Assembly: GCA_964019695.1 (NCBI GenBank)
Contig: OZ026516.1
Coordinates: 78,509,018-78,573,017 of the forward strand
Reading direction: 5' to 3'
Origin: Loripinus fragilis
Taxonomy: Eukaryota; Mollusca; Bivalvia; Lucinida; Lucinidae
DNA length: 64,000 nt
The notes under the pieces are model-generated. The model was not told the DNA's origin, did no database searches, and saw nothing but the letters and a program-made list of their open reading frames with translations. The translations under genes were made by a program, and so were the position numbers. Positions within the stretch are counted from its first letter, which is position 1, and every line of letters starts with the position of its first letter. Below are positions 12,707-26,200 of this stretch, piece after piece.

Positions 12707-13237
12707 AGAGAACCTGTTGTACAAAATGTTATTTAAACTCAGTTATCTCAGTGGTATGAGCTAGATCATTAATTAAATTATTTGAATCTTTATCCTGCGA
12801 TACAGCTGCGAGGATATTCAAGGCAGATACATGTATAGTTTAGTTTCAACATGTTTAATCATCCAACCGAATACCCATAAAGCTCATGTAACCTTAAAAG
12901 CATTCTCATGGGTGGGATATGTTGAGTTTTGTCGTCTTTTGTGATGTTCAAGCCGGACGAAACCCTAGCTAGGGAAAACCTCTCACCACTCTGCTGCCAC
13001 AAGCTTAGTGATACATGGACCCTGCATAGCTTTGAATATAAATGAGTAGTATAACACAGACCTTATCTCAAGAACTGTGGACCAGTTTATCAGCAATTCA
13101 TATATCTCAGTGCTGTGGCTCTATGTGACAACTGTCAGATATGGATGAATTCAGGGCTGTTCAATGGTATTATTTGTCTGAGAATAAGCAGGGATTCGCC
13201 TTGCTCTGTAGTATCTGACTGTGGATCATTATGCTAT

Positions 13238-13516
13238 GCATGCGCGGATCCAGGAATTTTTGTCAGGGGGGGGGGGGGGGTGGAGGATTCCAGGTCCATC
13301 TGCCATAAAAAGGCTCTGACAAATTGTTGTTGGGTTTTTTAGTCGTATTTCGCAGGTCATGGTTTATTCAAAGAAAACTATAACTAAGGGTACAACATTT
13401 TCCAGGGTGTTCCAACTTTTTATTCCCTATAGAAACCAATATATCTTGTGCAGTTGTGATATTGCAGGGTGTGGGGGTCCGAACCCCCTGTCCCTCCCCT
13501 CTGGATCCGCGCATGC
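13238..13516. mobile_element. Short element with perfect 16-bp terminal inverted repeats
   Basis: GCATGCGCGGATCCAG at 13238-13253 is the exact complement of CTGGATCCGCGCATGC at 13501-13516. A second internal pair is the G tract (13267-13281) and CCGAACCCCCTGTCCCTCCC. 279 bp, no coding sequence. Confidence 0.7.
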
Positions 13517-13828
13517 CACGCTTCCCATCAAGCAAATATGTATTTTCTTTTTCAGAATATCTTTCTTCCAGATAACCTTGTCCATCACTCACTCCTGTTT
13601 GGTTTTGAAAATGGGGGGAGAATTGATCTATAAATGACAATATTTTCACGATTTTCAAATGCATCTAGAGTCACTACTGCACAGTCTACATAAACACTGG
13701 TGCTTCACAGGCATACTCGTAGGGTGCCACGCCACGTTTGTTACAAAAGTGTGGCTATTTATCGGGAAATACGGAGATTTTGCATAATAAACGAAATCAG
13801 CTGTTCACTTCCTGGTAATATACATGTA

Positions 13829-15330
13829 TTGATGGGACGCCAATATAAGCGACATTGGCTGAAAGGTCAACCTTGACCTTTGGAACTTATTTATAGCCAT
13901 TGTCTCGTTGGGTTTAACATTTCAAGTGAGAATAGTGACTTTGGCTTCAACAGTATTTAAAAATCAACTTTTCAAATAAGTAGATCAAGGTCAACATAGG
14001 ATCATCATTTGAATAAATTTGGTAGGCCTTAAATCTAAAATGATACATGCCGAGTCCCAAAGTCATCAGCCGTCTGGTTCTGGAGAAGATTTTAAAGGGT
14101 TTATACCATATATGGGTATGTAGGCCATCTTGGTCATGTGACCACAACACTTTGTATAAAATTTGGCTAACTTATTGTAAGGAGTCATATCTATTGATGA
14201 GATTGTAGGGGCCTGAAGCTTTGGCTGTTGTCAGGCCAACCAGGGTTTACCTGTTGGATTTCTTTTGCTCAGGTATTCAGTTTTATTTACTGTGGAGTCC
14301 TTATCTTTGCTATATCTCCTTTTTATATCTTGATTTATATGTTCTAGGAGATGATGCATTGATAAGTTAGGGGTCTTCCATGCAAACCAAACATCTATGT
14401 GTCTTGATCCACATCTGAACTAAGATTGAGATTGGCACAGTGAAACCAGTTTAAGCTCTCCAGTAAAATATGTTTACTGACCATTTCAAGGCGGTACTTG
14501 TTTTGTGGATCATTCATGTTATTTCTGTCTTGTGTTTGTTATGCTTTCGTGTGCATCTGTTTATTGATGCCTTGTGGTCACCTGCTGGGAAAGGGCTGAC
14601 CTCTTGGCTCTTGTTTGTGATGTCTAATTGTGAGTTTGTAACTTTCCCATTGGTATCCTGGGTCAGATGTGGTACTTGATTGTATTGATTCCTGATCTTG
14701 CCCTCTTTCTTACTTTCATATGAAATTTGAGTTCAATTTGCCTTATGGTTTCTGAGAAAACTATGTTTTAATATATTGATGGGACTCCAATATGAGCGAC
14801 CTTGGCTGAAAGGTCAAAAGTCAACCTTGACCTTTGGAACGTATTTATAACATTGTCTCATTAGGTTGAACATATCAAGTGGACTTTGGCTTAAACAGTT
14901 TTCAAAAAATCGTCCTTTCAAAAAAATCCCATTTAAATACATAAGGAAGCAAATTTGACCTTGACGTTAAGTGGGTCAAGGTCAACTTAGGACCATCATT
15001 TGACAAACTTGGTAGGTCCCACATCCCCAATGCCACATAACAAATCCCAAGGTCATCTGCCTTCTAGTTCTGGAGAAGGTTTAAAGGGGTTTTACCATAT
15101 ATGGGCATGGCGGCCATCTTGGTCATGTGACTAGGACCATTTGAACAAACCTTTGTTCCCCCATCCTAAGGAGTCTCCATATGAAATTTGAGTTCAATTG
15201 GCCCGGTGGTTTCAGAGAGGAAGATGTCTGAAAATGTTGATGGACGATGATGGAGGGACGATGGATGGATGCCGAAGTCATTGGTATACTAATAGCTCAC
15301 TTCAGAGCCAAATGAGCAAAAAACATCAAA
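13829..15330. mobile_element. Two-unit repeat (~950-bp period) with GATGGACGATGG tail; second element inserted
   Basis: ATTGATGGGACGCCAATATA (13830) recurs at 14777, with AAGGTCAACCTTGACCTTTG, TAAAGGGGTTTTACCATATA and GGCCATCTTGGTCATGTGAC. The end has GGACGATGATGGAGGGACGA. A further fragment of the same family is at 18945-19170. The first unit is longer because a separate element (about 14480-14700) sits inside; its reverse complement is at 33990-34175. Confidence 0.65.
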
Positions 15331-15697
15331 GAAATATATTTGGAACTCTTTATTATTTTAAGAAGCTAAGCAGTGTTACACTGTCAACACCAAATATGAT
15401 TTAAATATGCATGTAGCTAAAACCATAAAAGTCTTAAAAGTTAAATAAACTTACCAAATATATGCATATTAAAGTGTCATTTTTTTCTAAAATAACAAAC
15501 CAAATTCTTTTTAAAAACAGATGGAAATCTTCATTGATATTGTTATTCTTTAACTGTTATTAAAATCCATTATTGAGTCTACTCAGCTATACAGGCTAGC
15601 TAGAGTCTTAAAATATTGGTTGGAGTAAGTGTAGCTATAATAGTATCACTGAAACAAATAACAATGATGCTGACCAGACTGTAATGATGTATTAATA

Positions 15698-16224
15698 GAT
15701 TTTTTGTTTACTGTAAAGGCGGCAACTTTAATATTCATATCTGGGCGTGGTTCAGCTATTTCATCTGCTAAACAAGGGGAATCAGGTTCTATTTATAATT
15801 TTGTAAAGAGCTAACAAGCTTTTCATGAAAAACCTTACCTTAAACACACTGAACTCACATTTATTAACCCTTTAAGGGCATAATCACAAAATGTATGTTT
15901 TTTGTCGTCCACTAAAATATTTGAAGCCTCATAGACAAACAGTTTGGACCCAGATCAGACTGCTCCTGTAGGAGCAGTCTGATCTGGGTCCACACTGTTT
16001 GCCTCTATGCTTATGTAAAATAGACATTTTCATACGAAGTTATTTTGCTGGAATTTTAAGGACTAAATAATGTGTCTTGCGTCTATACTGAGGTAATGGC
16101 GTAAGATGATACAGTTACTTTTGAATAAAACAAAGCCTCATTTTCAGCTTTTACCTATGTCTAAGGTTGACCAGCCCTCATTACGCATTTATGAGGTGCC
16201 ACCTTTACAGTACCCAGAAAGTCA
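15698..16224. mobile_element. MITE family B copy 1, with nested TTAA core element
   Basis: Terminal inverted repeats around TTACTGTAAAGGCGGCA (left) and TGCCACCTTTACAGTA (right). A TTAA/CCC unit (15868-16062) carrying the core hairpin (15936-16002) is embedded inside. The whole composite recurs at 21901 and 29074, so it was amplified as one piece. It lies just downstream of the dynein gene. Confidence 0.8.
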
Positions 16225-16427
16225 TATAATAGAGACTTTACATAAAATAAAAGCCATGCCATGATAAAACAGGTTTATGGCATATAGGGGCAACAAAGTT
16301 TCCAGAGCCACCAGTGCATCTGCACAGTCGTATAAGCACTGCTGTTTTTTGCACTCATTAAAGTATTATTTGCCAGAATGAAAGTCATAACACCTGTCAA
16401 GTTTCTATGGACTCCTGGAAGATTACA

Positions 16428-16748
16428 GTAAATGTTCTAAAATTTGGAACACTTTCCTCTTTCTGTCATCAAATAAAATGATGGTAGTCAGGGCTGGAAT
16501 TTATAAATTGCTTGTCAGAATAGCAAACAGGGAAGACCCAGATCAGACTGTGTCAGAATAGCAAACAGGGAAGACCCAGATCAGACTGCTTCTTCGTAGT
16601 CAGGGCTGGAATTTATAAATTGCTTGTCAGAATAGCAAACAGGGAAGACCCTGATCAGACTGCTTCTTCAGCAGTCTGATCTGGGTCTGCCCTGTTTGTC
16701 TAGCCCTTTTGGCAGGCAACTAGTGTTCGAAATTTTAGAACATTTACC
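16428..16748. mobile_element. MITE family I copy 1 with internal duplication
   Basis: Inverted ends GTAAATGTTCTAAAATTTGG and GAAATTTTAGAACATTTAC. Inside, AGAATAGCAAACAGGGAAG appears three times and CAGGGCTGGAATTTATAAAT twice, so the left half was duplicated internally. One matching arm, CAGTCTGATCTGGGTCTGCC, remains on the right. Confidence 0.75.
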
Positions 16749-17017
16749 ATATCTTTCTATATGCTTAATCTTGTCACCCTCATAAAATAAAGTCTTTACA
16801 TAATTAACCTACATTTAGGTTACTCTAAATATTTAGACACACATGCTGAATATATAAATATAAAAATATTTTTCTCTTATTTAAAACATGTGAGTACTCA
16901 AAAAGAAATATCTCAATGGGATTGTTATTTTGATCACCTAAAATATATCTTTAAACTAAATCACATTTTACTGCTCAAAATATTTGTTCATCTGGACCTA
17001 GGTTGGAAACATCGTCA

Positions 17018-17295
17018 TTAGACTTGCAGCAAGAGGGCCACTCCTCCAAGAATCCATTTGCTTGGTTTCTCCTTCGACTTGAGATTAAAGGTCCAGACAA
17101 ATGTGGGACCACGTTGTTTTGTCTTGTAAACTGGACATTCATACACGTTTCTCAGGTCCTGTCTGTCTACTGGTATAGCTTTGAGGAAGATAACAGGCAG
17201 AGCAGGCGCCAAGTCCTTCAACCTGGCTTCATTAATCATACCTGTCTGCATGTCCCAGCGCGCTCCTTCCATGTATAGTCCATGCACATAGGCTC
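17018..17295 (-). CDS. DNAH9-like: DNAH9-like terminal exon 19 with stop
   Basis: Completes Gly 1789 and encodes 1790-1880 plus TAA (17018-17020): [47 protein letters not shown], ending GGVALLLQV. Acceptor ATTACAG. The length and ending match the usual terminus of the DNAH9/11/17 group, so the C-terminus is intact. Confidence 0.97.
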
Positions 17296-20200
17296 CTGTA
17301 ATATCAATATTTGAGTCAGCAAATTATTTCATCATGGACCAGCAAACAATCAGACCCGTCTGCACATCAGTACACTCATTCAACAGCCTTGGACACTAAC
17401 ATACATGCAATTTTGATACTTATATATGAGCCACGACAAGAGATTTCCAACAATGTGGTATGTGCAACCAGCAAAGCCTCAGACCAGCCTGCGCATATGC
17501 GCAGTCTGATCAGAGCATTTGCTAGTCGCTAGAATATTCTATGAATGTTAAGCTACTGACCGGACATCATTTGGAGTTTCTATGCTTACAAGAAAGCTGC
17601 ACAGGCTTGTCTGAGTCTACACTTGTCAAAATGCCACATTGTTGGAAATCACATGCACTGGCTCAGCATATATTCTAAAGAAGAGCTGAGCCTGCACATC
17701 CCTGCAGACTGGCCAGAGCCTTTACTTCTCCCACGCAGAGAGGATGGAATGACATAAACTCAGACATCTTGACCCACTCATGTATGGTAGCTATGGGACA
17801 AAAAGTGTTTTTAAACAACTTTTAAGCAACTTATTAAATATAAATAGTTCAGAATACATACTTTTTTACTTTAATGCATTTAGATATGAAATTACCAAAA
17901 ATAAGAATTATTTAGTCAAATTGCCCAGTCAGAATGCAAAATAGACAACATAACTGAAACATATTTGTGCTGTGTGCTCTTGGAGCTTTTCTTATTGTTT
18001 TGACTGTACTGTTATAGAATGTACAATTGTGTCCAACAACTCCCATACTTATGTATCCATCTGTTCACTCATGCTTCATATACACTAAACCAATCAATCC
18101 TATAAATCAGTGTCATTGGTTGACACAAGCAAGGCTGCTGTACATATTAAAACCAAGCTATGGCAGCTAATTTTTCAAAGAAAATACAGCTATATCATGC
18201 ATAAACCAAAAATAGTAATTACAACCCATTACAACCAGAAGTGAAGGTTTTCAACCAGTTAGACAAAGCCTGTCTGCATGTCCCATCATGCTCCTTGGTT
18301 TATAACATTGCGAACAGAGTATTATTTAGTATAGAGATATTAGTATATACAAACCTTCACGTGGTGGGCCAGCCATATCTTCTCTAGACTTCTTGGTTAC
18401 ATCACACTGCAGACACATTCTGTCTAGCGGCCACTCATTCTTTCTAGCCATTTGCTGCATAATGGCCGTTAGGAAGGATTGTGGGTTGAAGAAACCAGCC
18501 AGCCAAACAGCAGCAGGTAATTGGAAGTCAGATGTCCAAGTCTCAAGCTCCTTAACACGCAGCAGGAGGTCAGCATACCAGGCACTAAGAACAGCCAGGG
18601 ATGGATATGCTTTCTTAGCCCAAGATGCTGGTACAGTATCCAAGAATAAAGAGTTACCCAGGTCTTCCATATCAGATGTGATAGTCAGTTCTCCCTGTTT
18701 AAAATAGTATTTATCAAAATATGGTTCAGTAAAGTGGGGTTAATTGAGAAGCAGTTTTCTTATTTCTCAACCACAAACATAATTATGTGGGTAATCAAAA
18801 GACATTGCCAAAACAACTGATCAAATATGAATAAATGTCATGCTTTTATGGTACAAAGTTGATTTCTATCCCTTTTCTTCTACCTTAAATATTCTAATAA
18901 TAATTTATCCTCTATATCACATGTTTATTTGATAACTTTTGTTAAACCAGAGGACCATGTGGTCCTGAAGTGTTCACCTGACACTGCGTCACAAAAATGT
19001 AGACGATTACAATGTCAAGATCAACCTAGGATCATCATTTGAACAAACTTTGTGAGGCCCATATCCCTAGTGTTACATACCAAGACGAGAGGTGATTTGC
19101 CCATTAGTTCTGGCAACAAAGATTTTTGAATAGTTTTTGCCTAACATGGTATGGAAGACATTTTGATCATGTGAGATGCAAAATATAGATATATTCAGGC
19201 TGTCTAATCCAAAGCATGCTCTAGTTTCATCTAAAATTTACGATAAACAAGATGATTTTGGTTTTGAAATAGTTCATTTCTCGATTGAGATGTTCCTCGC
19301 TCTCCTTCTTATGGTGTATACATTTTGCAGCTTGTTTGATTTGCAAGAATATGTAAGTGACTTCAACAATAGAAACCAATTTTGGACTGCTAAGTTTCTA
19401 AACAAGGTTATCAATTTTATAAACTTCTTAAAGCATTTTCTAAATTCTACCAAAGACACTCAGAGTTGATCATTAAATGGGCCTCGACGAGAGAAACCCT
19501 GTCTTCAGGGGTTTGCGAACAACATAGGTGCAGACCAGCCTGAGCATACGCGCAGTCTGATCAGCGCCTTTGTTATTTCCTGATTGGAAAGTATTATATC
19601 TAGATTTGCTTTGAGCGAAATTTCAACTTTCTAGCTAGTCTCTGTAGCTGAGGAGACTGGTTTGAGTCTCGCTTTGTCAGAAACCCCAAAGACAGGAATA
19701 CAATGTTGGCTTGAATATTTCTGCAATCAGGCATATCAGAGCCAGTATTCTATGGCAATTTAGTTTATAAGTTCAAAAGATTCCTTGGAAAGCTTTCTTT
19801 TCCTGATCATTTCAAAAAGATCATCAAGCATTATAAACAAGTAGGATGTAACATGGATATTATGCAAAAGTCTGCAATGCCTAGTTATAAACCCAATTAC
19901 AGTTTATAGCTATGCTTTTCTCTTTCATTGCACGACGTTAGGTCATGCCTCAGCCTCAATGACCACCCTGACTCTAAAACTTTCTGTGGATCAGTGCCTG
20001 ATGATGTCTTTGGCTCGACCCACCATGGCTCAAATAGGGGTTTTCTTCAGCTCTGTCTGTGAGTTGCAATAGAGAGCCTGTTTCTTTGTTTCATCACAGT
20101 ATGTTAATTTGGAAATACATTTGACCTTGTCGTAAAGTAGTAAAGCCTGTGAATTGTGAAACATGCCACAACTTGAATGTAAACAACTATTCAGTATTGG

Positions 20201-23200
20201 TATCCCTCATTTCCATTTTTTTCTTTTATTTTTAAACTCTGAATAATGCTGGATAATTTTGCAAGTCTTTTTTGTCATTTTTTTTTTTTTTCAAAAATAT
20301 AACCTTTTCAAACCAATTCTATGAGAAATACGATGAAAGTGTGGAGTTTTCAAAGGTTATCATAAGCAGGTAAAGAGTTGAAAATGTAATAAATACCTTG
20401 AGACCAAGATCAAGCTCTTTGAGAGATCTTCTGATTTCTACTGTCAGCATATTCATACGCTCACATTCCTGGAAAGCTACAACAACATATGGTGTACGTT
20501 CTTCTGGTGGTACTTTGTTCACTATCTCAAGCATGTTGAATTCCTCGGGTAATTTCTCAACAATCTCATCAAGAATAGTCTTGATCTGAAAAAAAACACA
20601 ATAAAATAGGCTTGAATTATCTTATAGTCAGTCCATGTGATAATGATATTTATCAAATAACATTAGATCTGGGAGTGAAATAATGCCATGCACTGGTGGT
20701 TTACAGATTTTGGTAACTTTATGTATTAGCATCCTTACTAACTTCGCTTATATATGGCAAAATCTTAGTGTGTTCATGCAAAAAATGTGATTTCTAAGTA
20801 GTTTTATGGTCATATGATAAAAATAATCTAACAGTCATGCTCCAGTGTCATTCAATTTATTAAATTTGTTGGGAAAAAAGAGATAAAATGTGAGACTTCC
20901 CCAACTCATTTAATAAAATCAATTAAACATAAGCACTCATGTAATACCCTCTATTTATTACATTAGTAATTAAAGATACTCATTAAACATGTAAGCACAG
21001 CTATCTAGTGGCATTAGAGGCCTAATATTTGGTCTGAGCCTTCATTTACTTCCATATTTTGTGTATTTGAGCTGTGAATGCTTTGGCTAGGCTGCACAAT
21101 TCAGCAGGCGTGTCTGAGTCGATGGTGCTCATCTATGGGATAAGTACTAAAATTTCAAATGCTGGCTCATCTTGATAAAAAGAATTCTGAAGAAGACGGT
21201 GTCACACCTGCCAGGTTAAAGTCAGAAATGTAGTTTGAAAAGTAGATAAAGGTTGTGGGTCACAGTGTGTGTTGGAAGAGTATATGCCTATGACAATGTC
21301 TATGCACAGTTTGACACAGCTATCATTGAAGAGAAATGCACTATTCTGCATAGATTTATGCCAGAGTCACTGGAGCTTGAAAAGTAGGTCAACTTCAAAA
21401 TCTTGCTTTTACAAATCAAAAATTATCAAATTTTATGAAAAATGAGAAAATGAAAAATGTAATGAAGTGCCCTATTTCTCTTGAAATTGAACCTACTGCA
21501 ATTAAACCTGTGTAACTAAATAGCACACAAATCTTTTCCACGTATCTTAGTAGAGTAGCACAAATAGGAACTCGTATGTGCACAGTGTACTTAATCAGTT
21601 AAAATATTCACAGGTAACATAAGGCTTATACATGGTTTTACTTATAACATTGTGTAACTAATGGCCATTTTTGATCAATTTTAGTGTGTGTGTTTTTTTT
21701 AAAGCAAACCGTAGTCATGCAAATTTTTATGGGATAGAGTTTGGAAATTTCCTATTGTTTCCTATTCTTATAAGTGGTAAAAACAACAAAATATATATGA
21801 TCTCAAAATAGTGAGAGAAATAGGTAGTGCCACCCCAAATTTGGGAGACTATTTATTTATGGGGGAGATGCGACAGATATGATGTCAGTTATTATTAATA
21901 GACTTTTCGCTTACTGTAAAGGCGGCAACTTTAATATTCATATCTGGGCGTGGTTCAGCTATTTCATATGCTAAACAAGGGAAATCAGGTTCTATTTATA
22001 ATTTGGTGAAGAATAAATAAGTTGTTTGGGCAGTGCAAAGATGCGTGTATTTCATGAAAATCCTAAACGTATACACACCAAACTCTCATTTATTAACCCT
22101 TAAAGCGCATAATCACAAAATGTATGTTTTTTTGTCTTCCACTAAAATATTTGAAGCCTCATAGACAGACAGTGTGGACCCAGATCAGACTGCTCCTACA
22201 GGAGCAGTCTGATCTGCGTCAACAATGTTTGCCTCTATGCTTATGTTAAATAGACATTTTCAGATGCAGTTATTTTGCTTGCGTTTTAAGGGCTAAATAG
22301 TGTGTTTTGTGTCTATACTGAGGTAATGGCACAAGATGATACATTTAATTTTTAATAAATCCATGCCTCATTTTCAGCTTTTACCTATGTCTAAGGTAGA
22401 CCAATCCTAATTACGCATTCATGAGGTGCCACCTTTACAGTAACCAAAAAGTCATACAATACATGGTGTAACTTGTTACCTTTTCTTCTCTGCTGACACC
22501 CCCACCAGCTCCAGCACCACTCTCACGTGGCTGCATCTCAAACACAGTCCTAAACATGTTGTCAGAAGTTGTCGTCAAAAACTCAATCTCAGCATTTGGA
22601 TGCAGACCATATAAATATGGTGTCTCAGGGGGTAGACATTCATCAATATAATTATGATAGCCTTTGTAGTCAGTATTAGGAGGAAGTGGGAATCCTGGGG
22701 CCAAATATAACTCACCATCCAACTGTAAATAAAAAGTGTAAATGTAATGGAAACCTTGAAATATACAAAAGAAGAAAATTTGCATTTGAATATTACCTTT
22801 AACAAGAAAGCGTATAACAAGTTGCATAAATGCTTTCTGAAGGAAAAAAAAGAAATTTTAGAGATAAGGCCAGAATTTGTTTATTAGTGGATTTACGAAC
22901 CCTCCTACTGTAATATTGTAGTAGTGACACTGTTAAAAGTGATTGTCCTGTCCAGATTTTTAGGAAAATGGTAATTTTTAAAGATTTAATACAGACTGTT
23001 GGTTTACCTTACTAGTTTTACTGTTTTTTCTGGAGATATTTTGAAAATAATGATGTGCAAGGTCTACAGGGATGTAGGTGGTATAAAATAGTTATACCAT
23101 GTTTGTCCACATGTACATAAGATAATCCACTCGCTAAAGCTCTAGAATTATCTCCAGGTACAGGCGTACAACCCATGCTATAGCTATTACATAATTAGAG

Positions 23201-26200
23201 AAGCTACTATAATCTGCCTGATTCAGTATTTTGATGCTGACTTTTAATGGAAAAATCCTGAATTCAGGAATAATCCTGAAAACTTTCACCCATACCTCTA
23301 CTTAAGCAGGTACTTCAGAATTATATATAAAAATGATAAAATTCTAAGAACTCAAAAGTTTTACCAATATCTTGGTATTAACCCTTAAAGCACCAAGAAA
23401 AAAATGCATCTGAAAATGTCATCTGCTGAAGTTTTCTGCTGCAAATAATTGCCTAGCATTACTGATGAATTAAGTATAGAAGCAAACAGCATGGACCCAG
23501 AACAGACTGCTCCTATAGGAGCAGTCTGATCTGGATCCACACTGTTTGCCATAGAGGCTTCTTAAACATTTCAGCAGACGAGAAAGCAGACGACTTTTGA
23601 TGCCATTGGCGCATTAAGGGTTAAACTAACACTTACCATATCAGGATGCATGTACACTTCTAGATAAGTTTTACAAAGTTTCCTATCCCAATCATCAGTG
23701 ATATGTCCACCATACATGATCTCTCCAAACAGATACCTTAGATCTTCCCATGGTACTTTGGGGTTAGCCTCTAGATAGTTATATAGTACATTAACGCTGA
23801 TGGTCAGATCACCAGTGTTGTAGGGGTACACTCTATTCCAACCCTGGGCTCCAAACTTACGACGTTCACAGACCACTGCATGGAAGTAGCAGAGGGAGAA
23901 TAATATGGCCTTGAATTCAGTTTCTCGGGCACACATCTCCATGGTTTCCTATATGAAATATTTATCGTAGAGATAAAGAACTACTAAAATATGCTCCGAT
24001 TAGAACTATCCTGCCAACCAAGAGTGACAGTGACGTTATACTTTGTTTACAATACCAAGTTAAAAACTAACTTGGAAACTTCACTTGAGCTAACGCAAAT
24101 TGATAGATCACTTGTTAATTAATCTAGGATTGATACACAAGTGATCTATCGATTCTAAGCCCCTGCTAACTTTGTAAACAAAGCATGATGCCACTGTCAC
24201 TCTTGGCTGGCAGGACAGTAAGCCTGTACATGATGATGCAAAAACATTAGCTGCTTGATACAAAGAGTTATCTGTTTTAATGACGAAGAGAAGCCAAGGT
24301 TTCTTGGAGACATTGAAATAGCAAGTGTTATTTCATCCTTCAGTGCAAGCTAATGATCTGAATTTAAATTCTTATATTGACATTTGGTTTGCAATATATA
24401 CTAACAGGACAATCACAAAACATAAATCCCATTTATCTAAGCCCCAAGGTCAACTTCTGTATCATTCAGATCATAACAAACACCTGTCAAGTATGCTTTA
24501 GTGCTTAGTTTAATAAAAAATATACATACATCTGCACAATTTCTATATCTGAACTTTAGGTCAAGGGTGTGTGTAAATTCAAAGTGTTACCTTGCATGTT
24601 GGTCTACACTTCTTTCACTTTAATTTGATATGCAACAAGACAACTTACAAAAAAGAAAAAAAAATGACCTTTTGACCCCACCCCAGGGTGTGTGTAAGGA
24701 CAGCATATTTGCTTTCATGGTGATCTGTGCTCAATTCCCTTTAATTTGATATACAACATGACCAATTTCAAAAAAGAAAAAAAAAATGACCTTTTGACCC
24801 TACCCCAGGGATTGAGGGTATGTGTAATGACAGCATACAGTGTATTTGCTTTCATGGTGATCTGTGCTCAACTCCCTTTAATTTGATATGCAACATTACT
24901 ACTTTCTGAAATAATATGATTTGACCTTTTTACCCCACCCCCGGGGTCCAGGGTGTGTCTGTGGGCAAAATATTTGCTACCATGTTGCTGCAAGCATCGT
25001 AAGCTTTAATTTGATACGCAACATGACCATATTCTGAAAAAGTTTAATTTTGGCCTCGGCCCCACCCCTTAAGTGCACCCCAGGGAATCGGACCCAGGCT
25101 TTTAAACTAAAATCCCATTTGACATGTTTCATATCTATTGCTGCTCTGCCTGCATGCAAAATTTCAGCAAAAAATATTGACAATTGCCTTAGTAATTGCA
25201 AAATTTAAATATTTGACCTTTGACCACTTAGGTGGGGTCAAAGGGGTGTGGTAAATTTTTGACACTGCCATGCTTATCTACAGGCACTGGGCAATCATGA
25301 ACTATTGTGAGAAGTTGTTAAATATAATAGCTTTAAGGAAATGTGAAGATCATTATACAAAAAAGCTAATATAGGTTTTGCATTATTATTACCTATAAGG
25401 GCAAGGGCAATAACTCAACTGTTGAGTGGTTGATTTTGACGAAACTTATGGAATATCAAGAGTCCATGGTACTAATCATCTATACCAAGAACGCATCAAA
25501 TCTGACCAATAGGTACTGAGATATGGATCCGGACAGACAAAAAGTGTGGATGGATGGATGGACGGACGGACAGAAGGATGCACACACGCACAGACGACGC
25601 CAAAGCTATATCCCTCCGACTTTGTCGGGGGATAAGATAATAAATCTGAAGTTATTGAAAGCCTACCTGTGAGAAGTTATCTAATGCTTTATGTAAGTTT
25701 GCCATCATTCCTGTCGGTGGTTCATTCGTCATCTTGATTGATGATTGAAGTATACCAGAAGGTATTTTGTGGCTCTCTACAGTAGCTGCAGGTTCAGCAC
25801 TGATAAACAAACGGTAATTCTCATGACTGTCTGCTGAATACTGCTCAATTTTCTTTTCCAAAGTCGGAAGCCATTTTGCCACAAGATGCACATTCTGTAA
25901 ATTGGGAAAAAAGTGAACATGAATTAATCTATTAGACATTTGGATGACAGAAAACATGACACTTACAAAACCTTACGTTGATTGTGTCAGGTAAATTTCT
26001 TAATTAAGAAATGTAAAGATATAAGCTTTGTTATTATAAACTGTTTTTGTTGTATGCGAGAACAGGCTCTGGCCAGATTTCACAGATGTACAAGTTTGTC
26101 TAAGCATGGCAGATTGCCAATACATTTAGTCCTAAAATCTCACATATTGGCTCATATGCTTTGATAAATAATTCTTCAATCATCATCATATCATATCATC

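Noticed and set aside
16967..16972. AGTAAA as the dynein polyadenylation signal
   Set aside because: A weak variant hexamer 46 bp after the stop in AT-rich DNA; mentioned only as a candidate, not annotated.
1..17000. A second protein-coding gene downstream of the dynein gene
   Set aside because: All ORFs are short, mostly AT-rich, overlap on both strands, and show no recognisable motif or spliceable series.
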